Assembly: GCF_031846585.1 (NCBI RefSeq)
Contig: NZ_JAVRHK010000018.1
Span: forward strand, 3,985-67,984
From: Autumnicola musiva
GTDB taxonomy: Bacteria; Bacteroidota; Bacteroidia; Flavobacteriales; Flavobacteriaceae
Length of the DNA stretch: 64,000 bases
Reading direction: 5' to 3'
The position numbers and the translations under genes were made by a program. Shown here piece by piece: positions 9,696 through 19,232 of the stretch; the first letter of the stretch is position 1; every line of letters starts with the position of its first letter. Below the pieces are notes generated by a model, which ran no database searches, was not told where the DNA came from, and saw nothing but the letters and a program-made list of their open reading frames with translations.

Positions 9696-10940
9696 ATGAT
9701 TAATAAGAACAAGCTCATAAATAAATTTATAAGTTACATTAAGATTGACACCCAAAGCGATCCTAATAGCTCATGTACTCCCAGTACCGAGAAGCAATGG
9801 AACCTGGCGAATAAGCTTGTTGAGGAACTTAAGGAGATTGGAATGCAGGATGTAAGCATAGATGAACACGCTTATGTAATGGCCGCGTTACCTTCTAATG
9901 TGCACCATAAAGTCCCGGTGATTGGCTTTGTTTCCCATTTTGACACTACGCCCGATTTTACCGGTACCAATGTGAATCCGCAGATTATTGAAGATTATGA
10001 CGGAAAAGATATTATTCTGAATAAAGAAAAAGACATTGTACTTTCCCCGGAATATTTTGAAGACCTGGAACAATATAAAGGACAAACCATTATTACCACC
10101 GATGGGAATACTTTACTGGGTGCAGATGATAAGGCGGGAATTACCGAAATTATGACTGCAATGCAATATCTTATTGATAATCCGCAAATTGAGCATGGAG
10201 AAATAAGGATTTGTTTTACTCCCGACGAAGAAATTGGCCGTGGAGCACATAAATTTGATGTTGAAAAATTTGGAGCAGAATGGGCTTATACCATGGATGG
10301 AAGCCAAATAGGAGAACTGGAATATGAAAACTTTAATGCTGCCGGAGCGGTGGTAAAGATCTTCGGAAAAAGTGTACACCCTGGTTATGCTAAAGACAAG
10401 ATGATAAACAGCCAGTATATCGCGCAGGATTTTATAAGTTCTCTGCCCCGGCTGGAAACCCCCGAACATACAGAAGGTCGCCAGGGTTTTTTCCACCTTA
10501 GTAATATGAAAGGAGATGTGGAAGAGACCACACTGCATTATATCATCAGGGATCATGACAAAAAGCATTTTGAAGCAAGAAAAAAGATGATGCTGGACCT
10601 TGGCCGGGAAATTTGTGAGCAGTATGAGCGGGAATGTGTGGAAATTGAAATAAAGGACCAGTATTTCAACATGAAGGAAAAGGTAGAACCTGTAAAACAT
10701 ATTGTTGACCTGGCAGAACAGGCTATGAGAGCTGTAAATGTAGAACCTATTATTAAACCTATACGCGGTGGAACCGATGGGGCACAGCTAAGTTATATGG
10801 GTTTACCCTGTCCTAATATTTTTGCCGGAGGGCACAACTTCCACGGAAAATATGAATATGTTCCTGTGGAAAGTATGATAAAAGCTACTGAAGTAATTGT
10901 AAAATTAGCTGAGCTTACTTCGGAAAAATATAGAAAGTAA
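9696..10940 (+). CDS. pepT: Peptidase T (tripeptide aminopeptidase)
   Basis: A 414-residue M20-family zinc aminopeptidase that removes N-terminal residues from tripeptides in the cytoplasm. The metal-binding HFDTTPDF, the bridging aspartate in LLGADDKAGI, the catalytic glutamates in FTPDEEIGRGA, and a C-terminal histidine block GGHNFHGKYEYVP are visible. Length and start match the family. It is transcribed away from ggt. Confidence 0.96.
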   Translation: MINKNKLINKFISYIKIDTQSDPNSSCTPSTEKQWNLANKLVEELKEIGMQDVSIDEHAYVMAALPSNVHHKVPVIGFVSHFDTTPDFTGTNVNPQIIEDYDGKDIILNKEKDIVLSPEYFEDLEQYKGQTIITTDGNTLLGADDKAGITEIMTAMQYLIDNPQIEHGEIRICFTPDEEIGRGAHKFDVEKFGAEWAYTMDGSQIGELEYENFNAAGAVVKIFGKSVHPGYAKDKMINSQYIAQDFISSLPRLETPEHTEGRQGFFHLSNMKGDVEETTLHYIIRDHDKKHFEARKKMMLDLGREICEQYERECVEIEIKDQYFNMKEKVEPVKHIVDLAEQAMRAVNVEPIIKPIRGGTDGAQLSYMGLPCPNIFAGGHNFHGKYEYVPVESMIKATEVIVKLAELTSEKYRK

Positions 10941-10962
10941 GCCAGATTCCAATTTTGAAGAT

Positions 10963-11553
10963 ATGCCGGTAAAATCTGTTGAGCAGTATATTGAAATTCA
11001 TGAAAAATGGCAGGAAGAATTGCGCATACTAAGAAAAATGATGCTTTCTACCGAACTGGAGGAAACGATAAAATGGGGAGCACCCGTTTATACATTAGCA
11101 GGAAAAAATGTAGCAGGGCTGGGTGCCTTTAAAAATCATTGCGCCATTTGGTTCTTTAATGGAGATTTACTCAAAGAGAATACAGAGCTTCTTCAAAATG
11201 TACAGGAAGGAAAGACCAAATCTTTAAGGCAAATCCGGTTTAAAAAAGGAGAAGAAATTAAAACCGAACTCCTGGTAAAATATATTGGAGAAGCTGTTGC
11301 AAATCAGAAATTAGGAAAACAAATCAGGAAGGAGAAACAAAAACTAAATATTCCCCCTGAATTTCAAACTGCACTGGAAAAGGATGAAGAACTGAATTCC
11401 GCTTTCGGGAAACTTACCGAAGGAAAACAGCGGGACCATTGCGCCTATATTTCAGAAGCAAAAAGGGAAAACACAAAACATGGCCGGCTTGAAAAAATAA
11501 TCCCAATGATAAAAAATGGAAAAGGAATAAATGATAAATACCGGAATTGCTAA
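10963..11553 (+). CDS. DUF1801/YdeI-family protein
   Basis: A 196-residue protein with a DUF1801-like first half (SVEQYIEIHEKWQEEL, EETIKWGAPVYTLAGKN, an AIWFFNGD strand). A helical YdeI-type second half carries the usual block LNSAFGKLTEGKQRDHCAYI. Members are small cytoplasmic proteins with no settled biochemical role. The gene starts 22 bases after pepT and may be co-transcribed with it. Confidence 0.8.
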   Translation: MPVKSVEQYIEIHEKWQEELRILRKMMLSTELEETIKWGAPVYTLAGKNVAGLGAFKNHCAIWFFNGDLLKENTELLQNVQEGKTKSLRQIRFKKGEEIKTELLVKYIGEAVANQKLGKQIRKEKQKLNIPPEFQTALEKDEELNSAFGKLTEGKQRDHCAYISEAKRENTKHGRLEKIIPMIKNGKGINDKYRNC

Positions 11554-11563
11554 AATAGTGCCG

Positions 11564-12790
11564 TTATTCAGAATATTTAGTAATAAGTCTTACCATTAGC
11601 TCATTTAGCAGTTCAACATCATATTCTCCTATAGAAGGCTCAATATGTTCATTTCCAATCCCACTATGATTTGTAATAAAAACATAGGTACCGTTGGTAC
11701 TTAGAGAGAAAAAGCGCATCAGGAATTCAGTTTCCTTATCTATACCACTTGCAGTAACCGGTATAAGTTTAATACCTTTTTCTGCTGCATTTTTAATAGC
11801 AGCATGAAGTTCATCTATCACCTGAGACTCATAATGCGGCGGCGCATCCAGTAAAAGAAAGGCAATCCTGCTTTTAGCATCCTCAGACCATTGCAGTTCG
11901 GTAAGCGCGGTATTTAAAGCTGTATGAACGGCTTCGGGAAAATCTCCTCCTCCTCCGGCACGCTGCTTGTTTATAAAAGAAACTGTAGAATTTATATCCC
12001 TGCTAAACGGGGAATGCTTTACAAGATAATCATCTTCAACATCCCGGTAAAAAACCGTACCTGTAGAAACTTTTATAGAAGCATTTTTATTTTCAACTTT
12101 TCGAATTACATCTTTAAGATCCTCTTTTAGAAACTCCAGCTCATCACTCATAGATCCGGTTGCATCTACAATAAAGGCTAATTCAACTTTATTCGAAACA
12201 GGCTTAGGATTTTTAATAGTTACTTCATTAACTCCATCTTCAAAAGGCACTAATTGAATAGCAACAGGATCATCATTAACAGTAAGAATATAATTTTGGC
12301 TATTATTTCCTTCAGTTTTATTAAACAGTCCAGGCCATAATTGCGCTACTCCAAAATTATCTGTTCTTGCAATCCAGGCCACAGCATCGCCGCTTCTAAT
12401 TTCTACTTTCACGTTGTTTACAGGCAGGCCCAAAGTATTTTTTACTTCAACAACAATTCGGCCTGAAGTGTAAAAGTTCCAATAATCAGGCATTTCCGAA
12501 TATTCCTGCCAATTTAATAAATCCTTCCAGAAGGACCAGTTATCCAGGTCACTCCATTCTCCCGCCGTAATCTTTCCGGCTTCACCATCATCGGCTCCCT
12601 GGCCTCCCTCGTTTTCTCCGGATCCCGAAGCCCCTCCTCCCTCAGAGCCTGAGCCTGAAGATAAAAAACCGGAAGGATCTCCTTCTTCAGAAACAGCACC
12701 TTCATCCTCGCTTATGGGGTCTTTGCTACAGCTGAAAGAAATAATAAATAGGCAGACCATAAAGAGTAAGAATAGAGATTTTTTCATCAT
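11564..12790 (-). CDS. VWA-domain lipoprotein
   Basis: A 408-residue protein with a lipoprotein signal (FMVCLFIISFSCSK) and then a low-complexity Gly/Ser/Glu linker (about residues 25-75), probably a flexible spacer. A carboxypeptidase-regulatory-like beta region (about 105-195) follows. The C-terminal von Willebrand A domain has a MIDAS start at VELAFIVDATGSMSDELEF and a second metal loop near GGGGDFPEA. Such proteins bind ligands through a divalent metal on the cell surface or in the periplasm. The ligand is unknown. It is convergent with the DUF1801 gene. Confidence 0.85.
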   Translation of the reverse strand: MMKKSLFLLFMVCLFIISFSCSKDPISEDEGAVSEEGDPSGFLSSGSGSEGGGASGSGENEGGQGADDGEAGKITAGEWSDLDNWSFWKDLLNWQEYSEMPDYWNFYTSGRIVVEVKNTLGLPVNNVKVEIRSGDAVAWIARTDNFGVAQLWPGLFNKTEGNNSQNYILTVNDDPVAIQLVPFEDGVNEVTIKNPKPVSNKVELAFIVDATGSMSDELEFLKEDLKDVIRKVENKNASIKVSTGTVFYRDVEDDYLVKHSPFSRDINSTVSFINKQRAGGGGDFPEAVHTALNTALTELQWSEDAKSRIAFLLLDAPPHYESQVIDELHAAIKNAAEKGIKLIPVTASGIDKETEFLMRFFSLSTNGTYVFITNHSGIGNEHIEPSIGEYDVELLNELMVRLITKYSE

Positions 12791-12922
12791 TATATAGATT
12801 TTCGACCTATCAGAAAATTGTTGCTATTAAGGCCATCTATAATAAAGATGCTCTTAAAGAGAAAAGGTTGCGTAAAAAATTGGTTTATTTATTTACAGTA
12901 TTCCCACAGTAGAACCTGTAAT

Positions 12923-12953
12923 AAAAAAGCCTCCCAGATGGAAGGCTTTTTTT
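12923..12953 (-). terminator. Hairpin terminator after yajC
   Basis: AAAAAAGCCT pairs with AGGCTTTTTT around a short loop, just after the yajC stop codon in the direction of its transcription. Confidence 0.75.
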
Positions 12954-12977
12954 CAAAATAGTAAATTTGAGCGGAAA

Positions 12978-13283
12978 CTATTTTTTCTCCTTAACGGCAG
13001 GTTTTGCCGGTTCATTTAATTTTCTGCTCATTTCCATTGAAATGGAAGAACGGTCAAATGTAATTTTACCTGCCCCTGTTTCAATAATTACCGCATTATT
13101 CTTTTCGCTAAAATCCAGGATTTTTCCATGCATTCCGCTTTTAGTTACAATTCTGTCACCTCTTTTTAATTCTTCAACAAAGTTTTTTTCCTGCTTTGCT
13201 TTTTTCATCTGAGGGCGTATCATAAAAAAATACACCACCAGAAACATTAAGATAATTGGTGCAAACTGCGCTATTTGATCCAT
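12978..13283 (-). CDS. yajC: Sec translocase accessory subunit YajC
   Basis: A 101-residue protein with one transmembrane helix near the N-terminus (FAPIILMFLVVYFFMIRP) followed directly by the family block QMKKAKQEKNFVEELKRGD and a small beta-rich cytoplasmic domain. YajC associates with SecDF in the inner membrane. It lies 9 bases downstream of the DUF1573 gene and is probably co-transcribed with it and nusB. Confidence 0.95.
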   Translation of the reverse strand: MDQIAQFAPIILMFLVVYFFMIRPQMKKAKQEKNFVEELKRGDRIVTKSGMHGKILDFSEKNNAVIIETGAGKITFDRSSISMEMSRKLNEPAKPAVKEKK

Positions 13284-13292
13284 AATCTGCTG

Positions 13293-13757
13293 TTAGCTAT
13301 TGGTTCCTCCCGCTGCTTCAACGAAAGCTTTAATTTTAACTTGTTCTTTACCGTTTTGGGTATTGGCAGTAACGGTTACTGTTTTAGTCACCTGCCCGTT
13401 TCCTGAACCATTATACTTCACAGTCATTTCTGCGGTTTCTCCAGGAGCGATTGGCTCTTTTGGTGCATCTGGCACAGTACAACCACAAGAACTGCTGGCA
13501 TTGGTTATTACCAGCGGTGCACGACCTGTATTAGTAAACTTAAATACATGTTCCACACTTTCTCCTTTGGGGATATTTCCAAAGTCATATTCCTTTTCTT
13601 CAAAAGAAAGTTCAGGATAAACAGTAGCTTCTGCATCACGTTCTGCTGCTGTCTCAACATTTTCTGCTCTAACCTTATCAGAAGCGTTGTTGTTATCTTT
13701 GCAGGAAGAGAAAAACAAAGTTCCTGCTGCTGCTATCATTAAAAGTCCTTTTTTCAT
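13293..13757 (-). CDS. DUF1573 lipoprotein
   Basis: A 154-residue lipoprotein (AAAGTLFFSSCKD) with one DUF1573 immunoglobulin-like domain: YDFGNIPKGESVEHVFKFTN, then the hallmark ASSSCGCTVP. The domain is very common in Bacteroidota, usually on exported proteins, and its function is not settled. It sits between nusB and yajC in a compact run that is common in this phylum. Confidence 0.88.
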   Translation of the reverse strand: MKKGLLMIAAAGTLFFSSCKDNNNASDKVRAENVETAAERDAEATVYPELSFEEKEYDFGNIPKGESVEHVFKFTNTGRAPLVITNASSSCGCTVPDAPKEPIAPGETAEMTVKYNGSGNGQVTKTVTVTANTQNGKEQVKIKAFVEAAGGTNS

Positions 13758-13804
13758 GCTTATATTTTTTAATATTAAGGGTTAAAATTAATAAAATTAA
13801 TTTA

Positions 13805-14749
13805 CTACATAAGCCCCCGGCCCATTTTATTTAGTTTGCCTTCGCTTTTGTATTCTTTAGATAATTTATCCAGCACTCCATTTATAAAAATACTGCTTTT
13901 GGGTGTGCTGTATTCTTTGGCTATTTCAAGATATTCATTGATAGTAACCTTTACGGGAATGGAAGGAAATTTCACAAATTCACAGATAGCCATTTTAATC
14001 AACACCATATCTATTTCAGCAATCCGGTCTTCATCCCAGTTTGGGGTTTTTCCCAACATTTCTTTAGAAAGCATCTCGTCGTTCAAATAGGTTTTTCTGA
14101 AAAGCTCAATAGCAAACTCCTTGTCTTCCGGGCTTTTAAAAAGTTTGGTAAGTTTTAAAGATCCTGCTGAAGTTTCTTTCATCTTTTGAAGCATCTTAAG
14201 GATCGCTGTATTTATTAGCGGTAAATCATCCAGCCAGGTGAGTTTTTTATCTTCAAGGTATTCGTAAAGCTTTTCATTGGGGGCTATAATTTGCTTAAAA
14301 ACGTTAATTACAAATTCCCTGTCTTCCTGAAAACTGGATTCCCTGGTCTTCATATATTCGGCATAGAGGTCACTATTTTTAATTTCCTCCCAGATAATGG
14401 CCACATATTCATCATCTCTTTTCCAATGAGTAATTTTATGATCTTCTATTGCCTGCCTTAAAGGCTCGTTTTCATCCAGAATCTGAACGACCTTATTATC
14501 TATAAATTTTTTATTGGGATCTATTTCTTCTTTTGTAGCGAGATGTTTTAGCTGTGATTTTTCAAGAAAGTTTTCAGCTTTACCTCTTATTTCTGTGAAA
14601 AGATTTAGCTGCAGCAGATAAAGATCATACATCTCATCCATGCTTTTTTTAAGGAATTTCTCTTCCGTGGCAAGTTTATCGTTTTGGCTTTGGTTGAAGG
14701 CGTATAAAGATTGCATTACCTTAACCCGAATATGTCTTCTTGTCAACAT
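13805..14749 (-). CDS. nusB: Transcription antitermination factor NusB, long form
   Basis: A 314-residue protein, about twice the length of E. coli NusB. The N-terminal LTRRHIRVKVMQSLYAFNQ and the C-terminal PVKVTINEYLEIAKEYSTPKS are NusB signatures. The extra length is a helical insertion in the middle, as is usual in Bacteroidota. NusB binds boxA RNA with S10 during rRNA transcription. It is the first gene of the nusB-DUF1573-yajC run. Confidence 0.93.
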   Translation of the reverse strand: MLTRRHIRVKVMQSLYAFNQSQNDKLATEEKFLKKSMDEMYDLYLLQLNLFTEIRGKAENFLEKSQLKHLATKEEIDPNKKFIDNKVVQILDENEPLRQAIEDHKITHWKRDDEYVAIIWEEIKNSDLYAEYMKTRESSFQEDREFVINVFKQIIAPNEKLYEYLEDKKLTWLDDLPLINTAILKMLQKMKETSAGSLKLTKLFKSPEDKEFAIELFRKTYLNDEMLSKEMLGKTPNWDEDRIAEIDMVLIKMAICEFVKFPSIPVKVTINEYLEIAKEYSTPKSSIFINGVLDKLSKEYKSEGKLNKMGRGLM

Positions 14750-14780
14750 GAGTGTAAAAGAACTTTTTTAGAATTAGAAA

Positions 14781-14804
14781 GGGCGAAAACCTATGTTTTC
14801 GCCC
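14781..14804 (-). terminator. Hairpin terminator after the leucine dehydrogenase gene
   Basis: A perfect 10-bp stem (GGGCGAAAAC with GTTTTCGCCC) with a 4-base loop follows the dehydrogenase stop codon and precedes nusB. Confidence 0.8.
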
Positions 14805-14832
14805 TGCAAAAATATCAATATTTTGATACTGA

Positions 14833-15936
14833 TTACTTCAAATTTTGTTTTTTTCTTGCTTCAATTCTTTGGTTCGCAATTTCCAGCGCCGCAAAATGTG
14901 TGGTAAGATCTCTTTTTTTCGCAGTTTCCAAAATTTGCAAAGTGGTATTGTAAATATTTTCGGTTTTACGCAAAATTTCCTTCCTGTCGTAATTTTCCAA
15001 TTCGGCATATACATTTATGATACCCCCAGCATTTATTAGAAAATCGGGAGCATAAACTATTCCTTTTTCCTGCAAAATTTTCCCGTGAGAAACTTCATCT
15101 GCCAATTGGTTATTTGCCGCACCGGCGATAATCTTTGCCTGTAATCTCTCTATAGTTTCATCATCAATGGTGGCACCAAGGGCGCACGGAGCATAAATAT
15201 CTACATCTGCGCTATAAATATCGGGGCCCTCAAAAATAACCGCACCATATTTTTTACTTATTTCCTGCAGTCTGTCTTCATTAATATCGCTAATAAAAAC
15301 TTTTGCACCTTCCTGAGCTAAATGCTCTACCAAAGTTTCTCCAACATGGCCAATCCCCTGTACCAAAACCGATTTATCTTCCAGGCTATCATCTCCAAAT
15401 TTAAATTTTGCAGCAGCCTTCATTCCCATAAACACCCCGTATGCGGTAACAGGCGAAGGGTTTCCCGCTCCTCCTTTTGCTTCAGAAATTCCGGTAACAT
15501 ATGGCGTAACTTCCCTAATGGTGTCCATATCTTCGGTTTCCATCCCAACATCTTCAGCAGTGATATATTTTCCGCTAAGGGAATGCACAAATTCCCCAAA
15601 ACGGCGCATAAGTTCAGGTGTTTTTTGTGTTTTGGAATCTCCAATAAGCACAGCTTTTCCACCACCAAGATTTAATCCTGTAATAGCACTTTTAAAAGTC
15701 ATCCCACGGGAAAGGCGCAATACATCATTAAGGGCTTCCCATTCGCTGGTATAATTCCACATCCTGGTACCGCCCAAAGCAGGCCCCAAAACCGTGTTAT
15801 GAATTCCAATAATTGCTTTTAAACCTGTATCTTTGTCGTTGCAAAAAACTACTTGCTCATGATTATCAAAGGATAGCTGGCCAAAGACAGGCGCAGCTTT
15901 TTTAAGTTCTTTAGCATTTAGAACATCTACTTGCAT
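14833..15936 (-). CDS. Leu/Phe/Val-type amino-acid dehydrogenase
   Basis: A 367-residue NAD-dependent enzyme of the Glu/Leu/Phe/Val dehydrogenase family, which deaminates branched-chain amino acids to 2-oxo acids. Visible features are the N-terminal substrate domain with NLGGGKAVLIGD (catalytic lysine), the GPALGGTRMW block, and a C-terminal Rossmann domain at SVLVQGIGHVGETLVEHL. The length fits leucine dehydrogenase better than glutamate dehydrogenase. The exact substrate is inferred. It could feed the leucine route used by the HMG-CoA lyase-like enzyme at 5,100. Confidence 0.9.
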   Translation of the reverse strand: MQVDVLNAKELKKAAPVFGQLSFDNHEQVVFCNDKDTGLKAIIGIHNTVLGPALGGTRMWNYTSEWEALNDVLRLSRGMTFKSAITGLNLGGGKAVLIGDSKTQKTPELMRRFGEFVHSLSGKYITAEDVGMETEDMDTIREVTPYVTGISEAKGGAGNPSPVTAYGVFMGMKAAAKFKFGDDSLEDKSVLVQGIGHVGETLVEHLAQEGAKVFISDINEDRLQEISKKYGAVIFEGPDIYSADVDIYAPCALGATIDDETIERLQAKIIAGAANNQLADEVSHGKILQEKGIVYAPDFLINAGGIINVYAELENYDRKEILRKTENIYNTTLQILETAKKRDLTTHFAALEIANQRIEARKKQNLK

Positions 15937-16066
15937 AGCTTTCTTAGATATTAAGATTTTATTTTAAATAATCCGTAAAAATCATGGGCGAAAATAGTGA
16001 ATATTTTAATTATCTATTATTTATTCGATGTTAAAATATTAAATTATCAAACCGCACACCTTATAC

Positions 16067-17824
16067 ATGAAACACCTCCGGCACCTCAACAAATATTTCC
16101 TGAAATACAAGTGGAAACTTATAAGCGGCCTTATTATCACTATAGCCGCAAGAATATTCGCCATATATTATATTCCGCTTATAGGCGATTCCACTAACGT
16201 AATTGAAGATTACGTAAAGGGGGAAATCAACGATGTTTCGGTTGTACGTAATGAACTGGTCTATAATATTCTTCTAATTATAGGTGCCACTTTGGCCTCT
16301 GCATTTCTTACATTTTTAATGCGGCAAACTTTTATTGTTGTTTCCAGGCATATGGAATATGATCTCAAAAATGAAGTTTACAGGCATTATCAGGACCTTT
16401 CCCTTAATTTCTACAAGAAGAACCGTACGGGAGACCTTATGAACAGGATAAGTGACGATGTTTCCAAAGTACGCCTGTATCTGGGGCCGGCAATTATGTA
16501 TAGTGTCACCACTTTTACTTCTACCGTGGTGGTACTTATTTACATGACACAAGCCGCACCGGAACTTACCTTATATACCGTAATCCCGCTGCCTTTACTA
16601 TCTTTTGCCATATATAAATTGAGTGTGGCAATTCATAAAAGAAGCACCATTGTACAACAATATTTGTCCCGGCTAAATACCTTTACCCAGGAAAGCTTCA
16701 GCGGAATTGCGGTGATAAAATCCTATGGAATGGAACCGCAAACCAATCGCAATTTCACCGAACTCTCTGATAATAACCGGGATAAAAACCTGGACCTTGT
16801 AAAAGTGCAGGCTTTTTTCTTCCCGCTAATGGTGCTTCTTATAGGAATAAGTAATATTCTGGTGATTTATATAGGCGGAAGAAAATACCTGAACGGCGAA
16901 ATTGAAAACCTTGGGGTGATCGTGGAATTTTTGCTGTATGTGAACATGCTTACCTGGCCCGTGGCATCTATTGGATGGGTAACCTCTCTTATTCAGCAGG
17001 CTGAAGCTTCTCAGGAAAGGATCAACGAATTCCTCAATGAAAAGCCTGAAATTACCAATCATAAGCCAACTCCAGATAAAATTACCGGAAGTATCGCCTT
17101 CAAAAATGTTAGTTTCACATATGACGATACTAACATTACTGCTTTAAAAAATATCTCTTTTGAAGTAAAAAATGGAGAAACCCTGGCAATAATCGGAAAA
17201 ACCGGTTCCGGAAAATCTACCATTCTGGAACTCACAGGGCGTCTTTACGATGTTGGCGAAGGGGAGATTAGCATTGATGGAACAAATATAAGAAACCTAA
17301 ACCTGGAAAGCCTTCGGAATAGTATTGGCTATGTACCGCAGGATGCTTTTCTTTTCAGCGATTCCATCAAAAACAATATCAAGTTCGGTAAAACAAATGC
17401 CAGCGATGAAGAAATTTATGAAGCAGCGAAAAACGCTTCAGTCCATAAGAACATTACCGGCTTCAGTAAAGGCTATGATACGGTTCTGGGGGAACGCGGC
17501 ATCACACTTTCCGGGGGGCAGAAACAACGTGTTTCAATTGCCCGGGCAATTATCCATAACCCTGAAATCCTGTTATTTGACGATTGCCTCTCTGCAGTAG
17601 ATACCGAAACAGAAGAAGAAATTTTGAATAATTTGTTTAAGATTTCCCGCAATAAAACTACAATTATTGTGAGCCACAGAATTTCTTCAGCGAAAAATGC
17701 TGATAAAATAATTATTCTTGAAGACGGTAAAATAGTTCAACAAGGCACTCATTCCCAATTAATAAACCAGTCGGGTTACTATAAAGAACTCTATGCAAAA
17801 CAGTTAAACGAAAAAGAAATGTGA
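16067..17824 (+). CDS. ABC exporter, fused permease and ATPase
   Basis: A 585-residue half-transporter with a six-helix membrane domain (about residues 15-315) and an ATPase domain. The ATPase has Walker A GKTGSGKST, Q-loop YVPQDAF, signature LSGGQKQRV, Walker B ILLFDDCLSAVD and H-loop VSHR. The residue after the Walker B aspartate is Asp rather than the usual catalytic Glu, as in the degenerate site of some heterodimeric exporters, so the active form may need a partner. The substrate cannot be told. The gene stands alone. Confidence 0.9.
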   Translation: MKHLRHLNKYFLKYKWKLISGLIITIAARIFAIYYIPLIGDSTNVIEDYVKGEINDVSVVRNELVYNILLIIGATLASAFLTFLMRQTFIVVSRHMEYDLKNEVYRHYQDLSLNFYKKNRTGDLMNRISDDVSKVRLYLGPAIMYSVTTFTSTVVVLIYMTQAAPELTLYTVIPLPLLSFAIYKLSVAIHKRSTIVQQYLSRLNTFTQESFSGIAVIKSYGMEPQTNRNFTELSDNNRDKNLDLVKVQAFFFPLMVLLIGISNILVIYIGGRKYLNGEIENLGVIVEFLLYVNMLTWPVASIGWVTSLIQQAEASQERINEFLNEKPEITNHKPTPDKITGSIAFKNVSFTYDDTNITALKNISFEVKNGETLAIIGKTGSGKSTILELTGRLYDVGEGEISIDGTNIRNLNLESLRNSIGYVPQDAFLFSDSIKNNIKFGKTNASDEEIYEAAKNASVHKNITGFSKGYDTVLGERGITLSGGQKQRVSIARAIIHNPEILLFDDCLSAVDTETEEEILNNLFKISRNKTTIIVSHRISSAKNADKIIILEDGKIVQQGTHSQLINQSGYYKELYAKQLNEKEM

Positions 17825-17895
17825 AAATTCTTTGGGGAATGTTAAAAAATTTTAGATTTTTGAGGAGCATAATAAATAACTAAAGAATCTAATTT

Positions 17896-18279
17896 ATGAG
17901 CGACAAGGGAATGATGGAGAAAGAGGAAATATTCTCTAAAGTGTTAAGAGCCGGAAGAAGGACTTATTTTTTTGATGTAAGGGCAACCCGGGCTAACGAT
18001 TACTACCTAACCATTACAGAAAGTAAAAAGTTTACCAACGATGATGGTTCTTTTCATTACAAGAAGCACAAAATTTACCTTTATAAGGAAGATTTTGCAG
18101 GATTCAATGAGATTCTACAGGAAATGACCGATTTTATCCTTGAAGAAAAAGGAGAAGAGGTTATTAGCGAACGTCATCAGAAAAACTACAAGCCTGAAGA
18201 GCAGGAAGAAGTAGCAGCAGGAGCAACCACTACAGGGTCTCCTAAAGCATTTACCGATGTAAGTTTTGATGACATTTAA
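17896..18279 (+). CDS. PUR-alpha-like nucleic-acid-binding protein (DUF3276)
   Basis: A 127-residue protein of the bacterial PUR family. The fold is visible in EIFSKVLRAGRRTYFFDVRA, DYYLTITESKKF and HKIYLYKEDFAGF, followed by an acidic, low-complexity tail. Bacteroidota homologues resemble the single-stranded nucleic-acid-binding PUR domain. The cellular role is not settled. A strong hairpin terminator follows. Confidence 0.88.
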   Translation: MSDKGMMEKEEIFSKVLRAGRRTYFFDVRATRANDYYLTITESKKFTNDDGSFHYKKHKIYLYKEDFAGFNEILQEMTDFILEEKGEEVISERHQKNYKPEEQEEVAAGATTTGSPKAFTDVSFDDI

Positions 18280-18307
18280 GCCAACCGCTTAATGAAGACA
18301 TTTATGG

Positions 18308-18332
18308 AAACCGTCTTAAGAGACGGTTTTTT
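18308..18332 (+). terminator. Hairpin terminator after the PUR gene
   Basis: AACCGTCT pairs with AGACGGTT across a 4-base loop and is followed by a T run. Confidence 0.85.
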
Positions 18333-18440
18333 TATGCTGAAATTTCACCAACTGTTTTGCATTTTAGCCTTTATATAATAAAAGGAAGAGCCGTGACAAA
18401 ATTTTAATTCACCGCAAATTAGTTCCGAAAATTGCGAATT

Positions 18441-19130
18441 ATGAAAAAACCGAAAGTTTTAAATTACAATTACAGCCTGCTGCTTATCCTGTGCATTTTT
18501 TCATCTTCTTTAAATGCACAATTTCTGGAAAATATCTATCTTGAAGGAGAGGCTGTGACAAAATATTCCATTGGCAAAGAATCCAGGAGAATAATACAAT
18601 ATCGGGAGAATGTCTCTGTAGACGTTCCTAAAAATTCCAGATTTGATTCCCCGGTTTACGGTATAAATTTTAGCCTGAACTATAGATTCAATAATTCGCT
18701 TTCTGCAGGAGTGGGCTCAGGTATTAATTTTGTAAAAGATCAGAGTCATCCATATTTAGCCTATGAATATTATGATAAGCTTATGGTTCCCATGATTCTT
18801 AAAGTTAACTATAATATGGGTATTTCTGAAAATTGGAAAATCCTTTCTGAACTAAACGGCGGCATTCAATTAAATGAATTTGCCTATGGCAATAGTCGCC
18901 AGGGATTTTATATTAAAGAGCATGGTGGTTTGCTCGCAGGGGTAAAAGCAGGTATAGGCAGAAAAGTTGGAAAGTATACTGCTATTTTAAAATTTGGATA
19001 CGAGTGGAACCAACTTACTCATGAAGACAGCCTTGGCTGGTACGATAATAACGAATTTGACTATAGCGATATTATTGAATATGAAACCAACTACCATTTA
19101 CTAAATGTATCACTGGCAATAAGATTATAA
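18441..19130 (+). CDS. Outer-membrane beta-barrel protein, unknown role
   Basis: A 229-residue protein from the ATG at 18441. An open TTG start 9 bases upstream is less likely. It has a signal peptide ending FSSSLNAQ and alternating polar/hydrophobic strands with aromatic ends, such as YGINFSLNYRF and AILKFGYEWNQL, typical of an eight-stranded porin-like barrel. No specific family is recognised. Confidence 0.7.
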   Translation: MKKPKVLNYNYSLLLILCIFSSSLNAQFLENIYLEGEAVTKYSIGKESRRIIQYRENVSVDVPKNSRFDSPVYGINFSLNYRFNNSLSAGVGSGINFVKDQSHPYLAYEYYDKLMVPMILKVNYNMGISENWKILSELNGGIQLNEFAYGNSRQGFYIKEHGGLLAGVKAGIGRKVGKYTAILKFGYEWNQLTHEDSLGWYDNNEFDYSDIIEYETNYHLLNVSLAIRL

Positions 19131-19232
19131 TTCTCAATTTAAAGAGTTGTGCTTTAGAACAGATTGTATTTAATGCTCACCCGTAAATTAAAAAGCCCCG
19201 GGCATGCTACGATTCAGGATTGAACTAGAGCA

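Noticed and set aside
19190..19232. A short tRNA-like or riboswitch-like GC stretch after the barrel gene.
   Set aside because: The sequence does not fold into a cloverleaf and no further support was seen.
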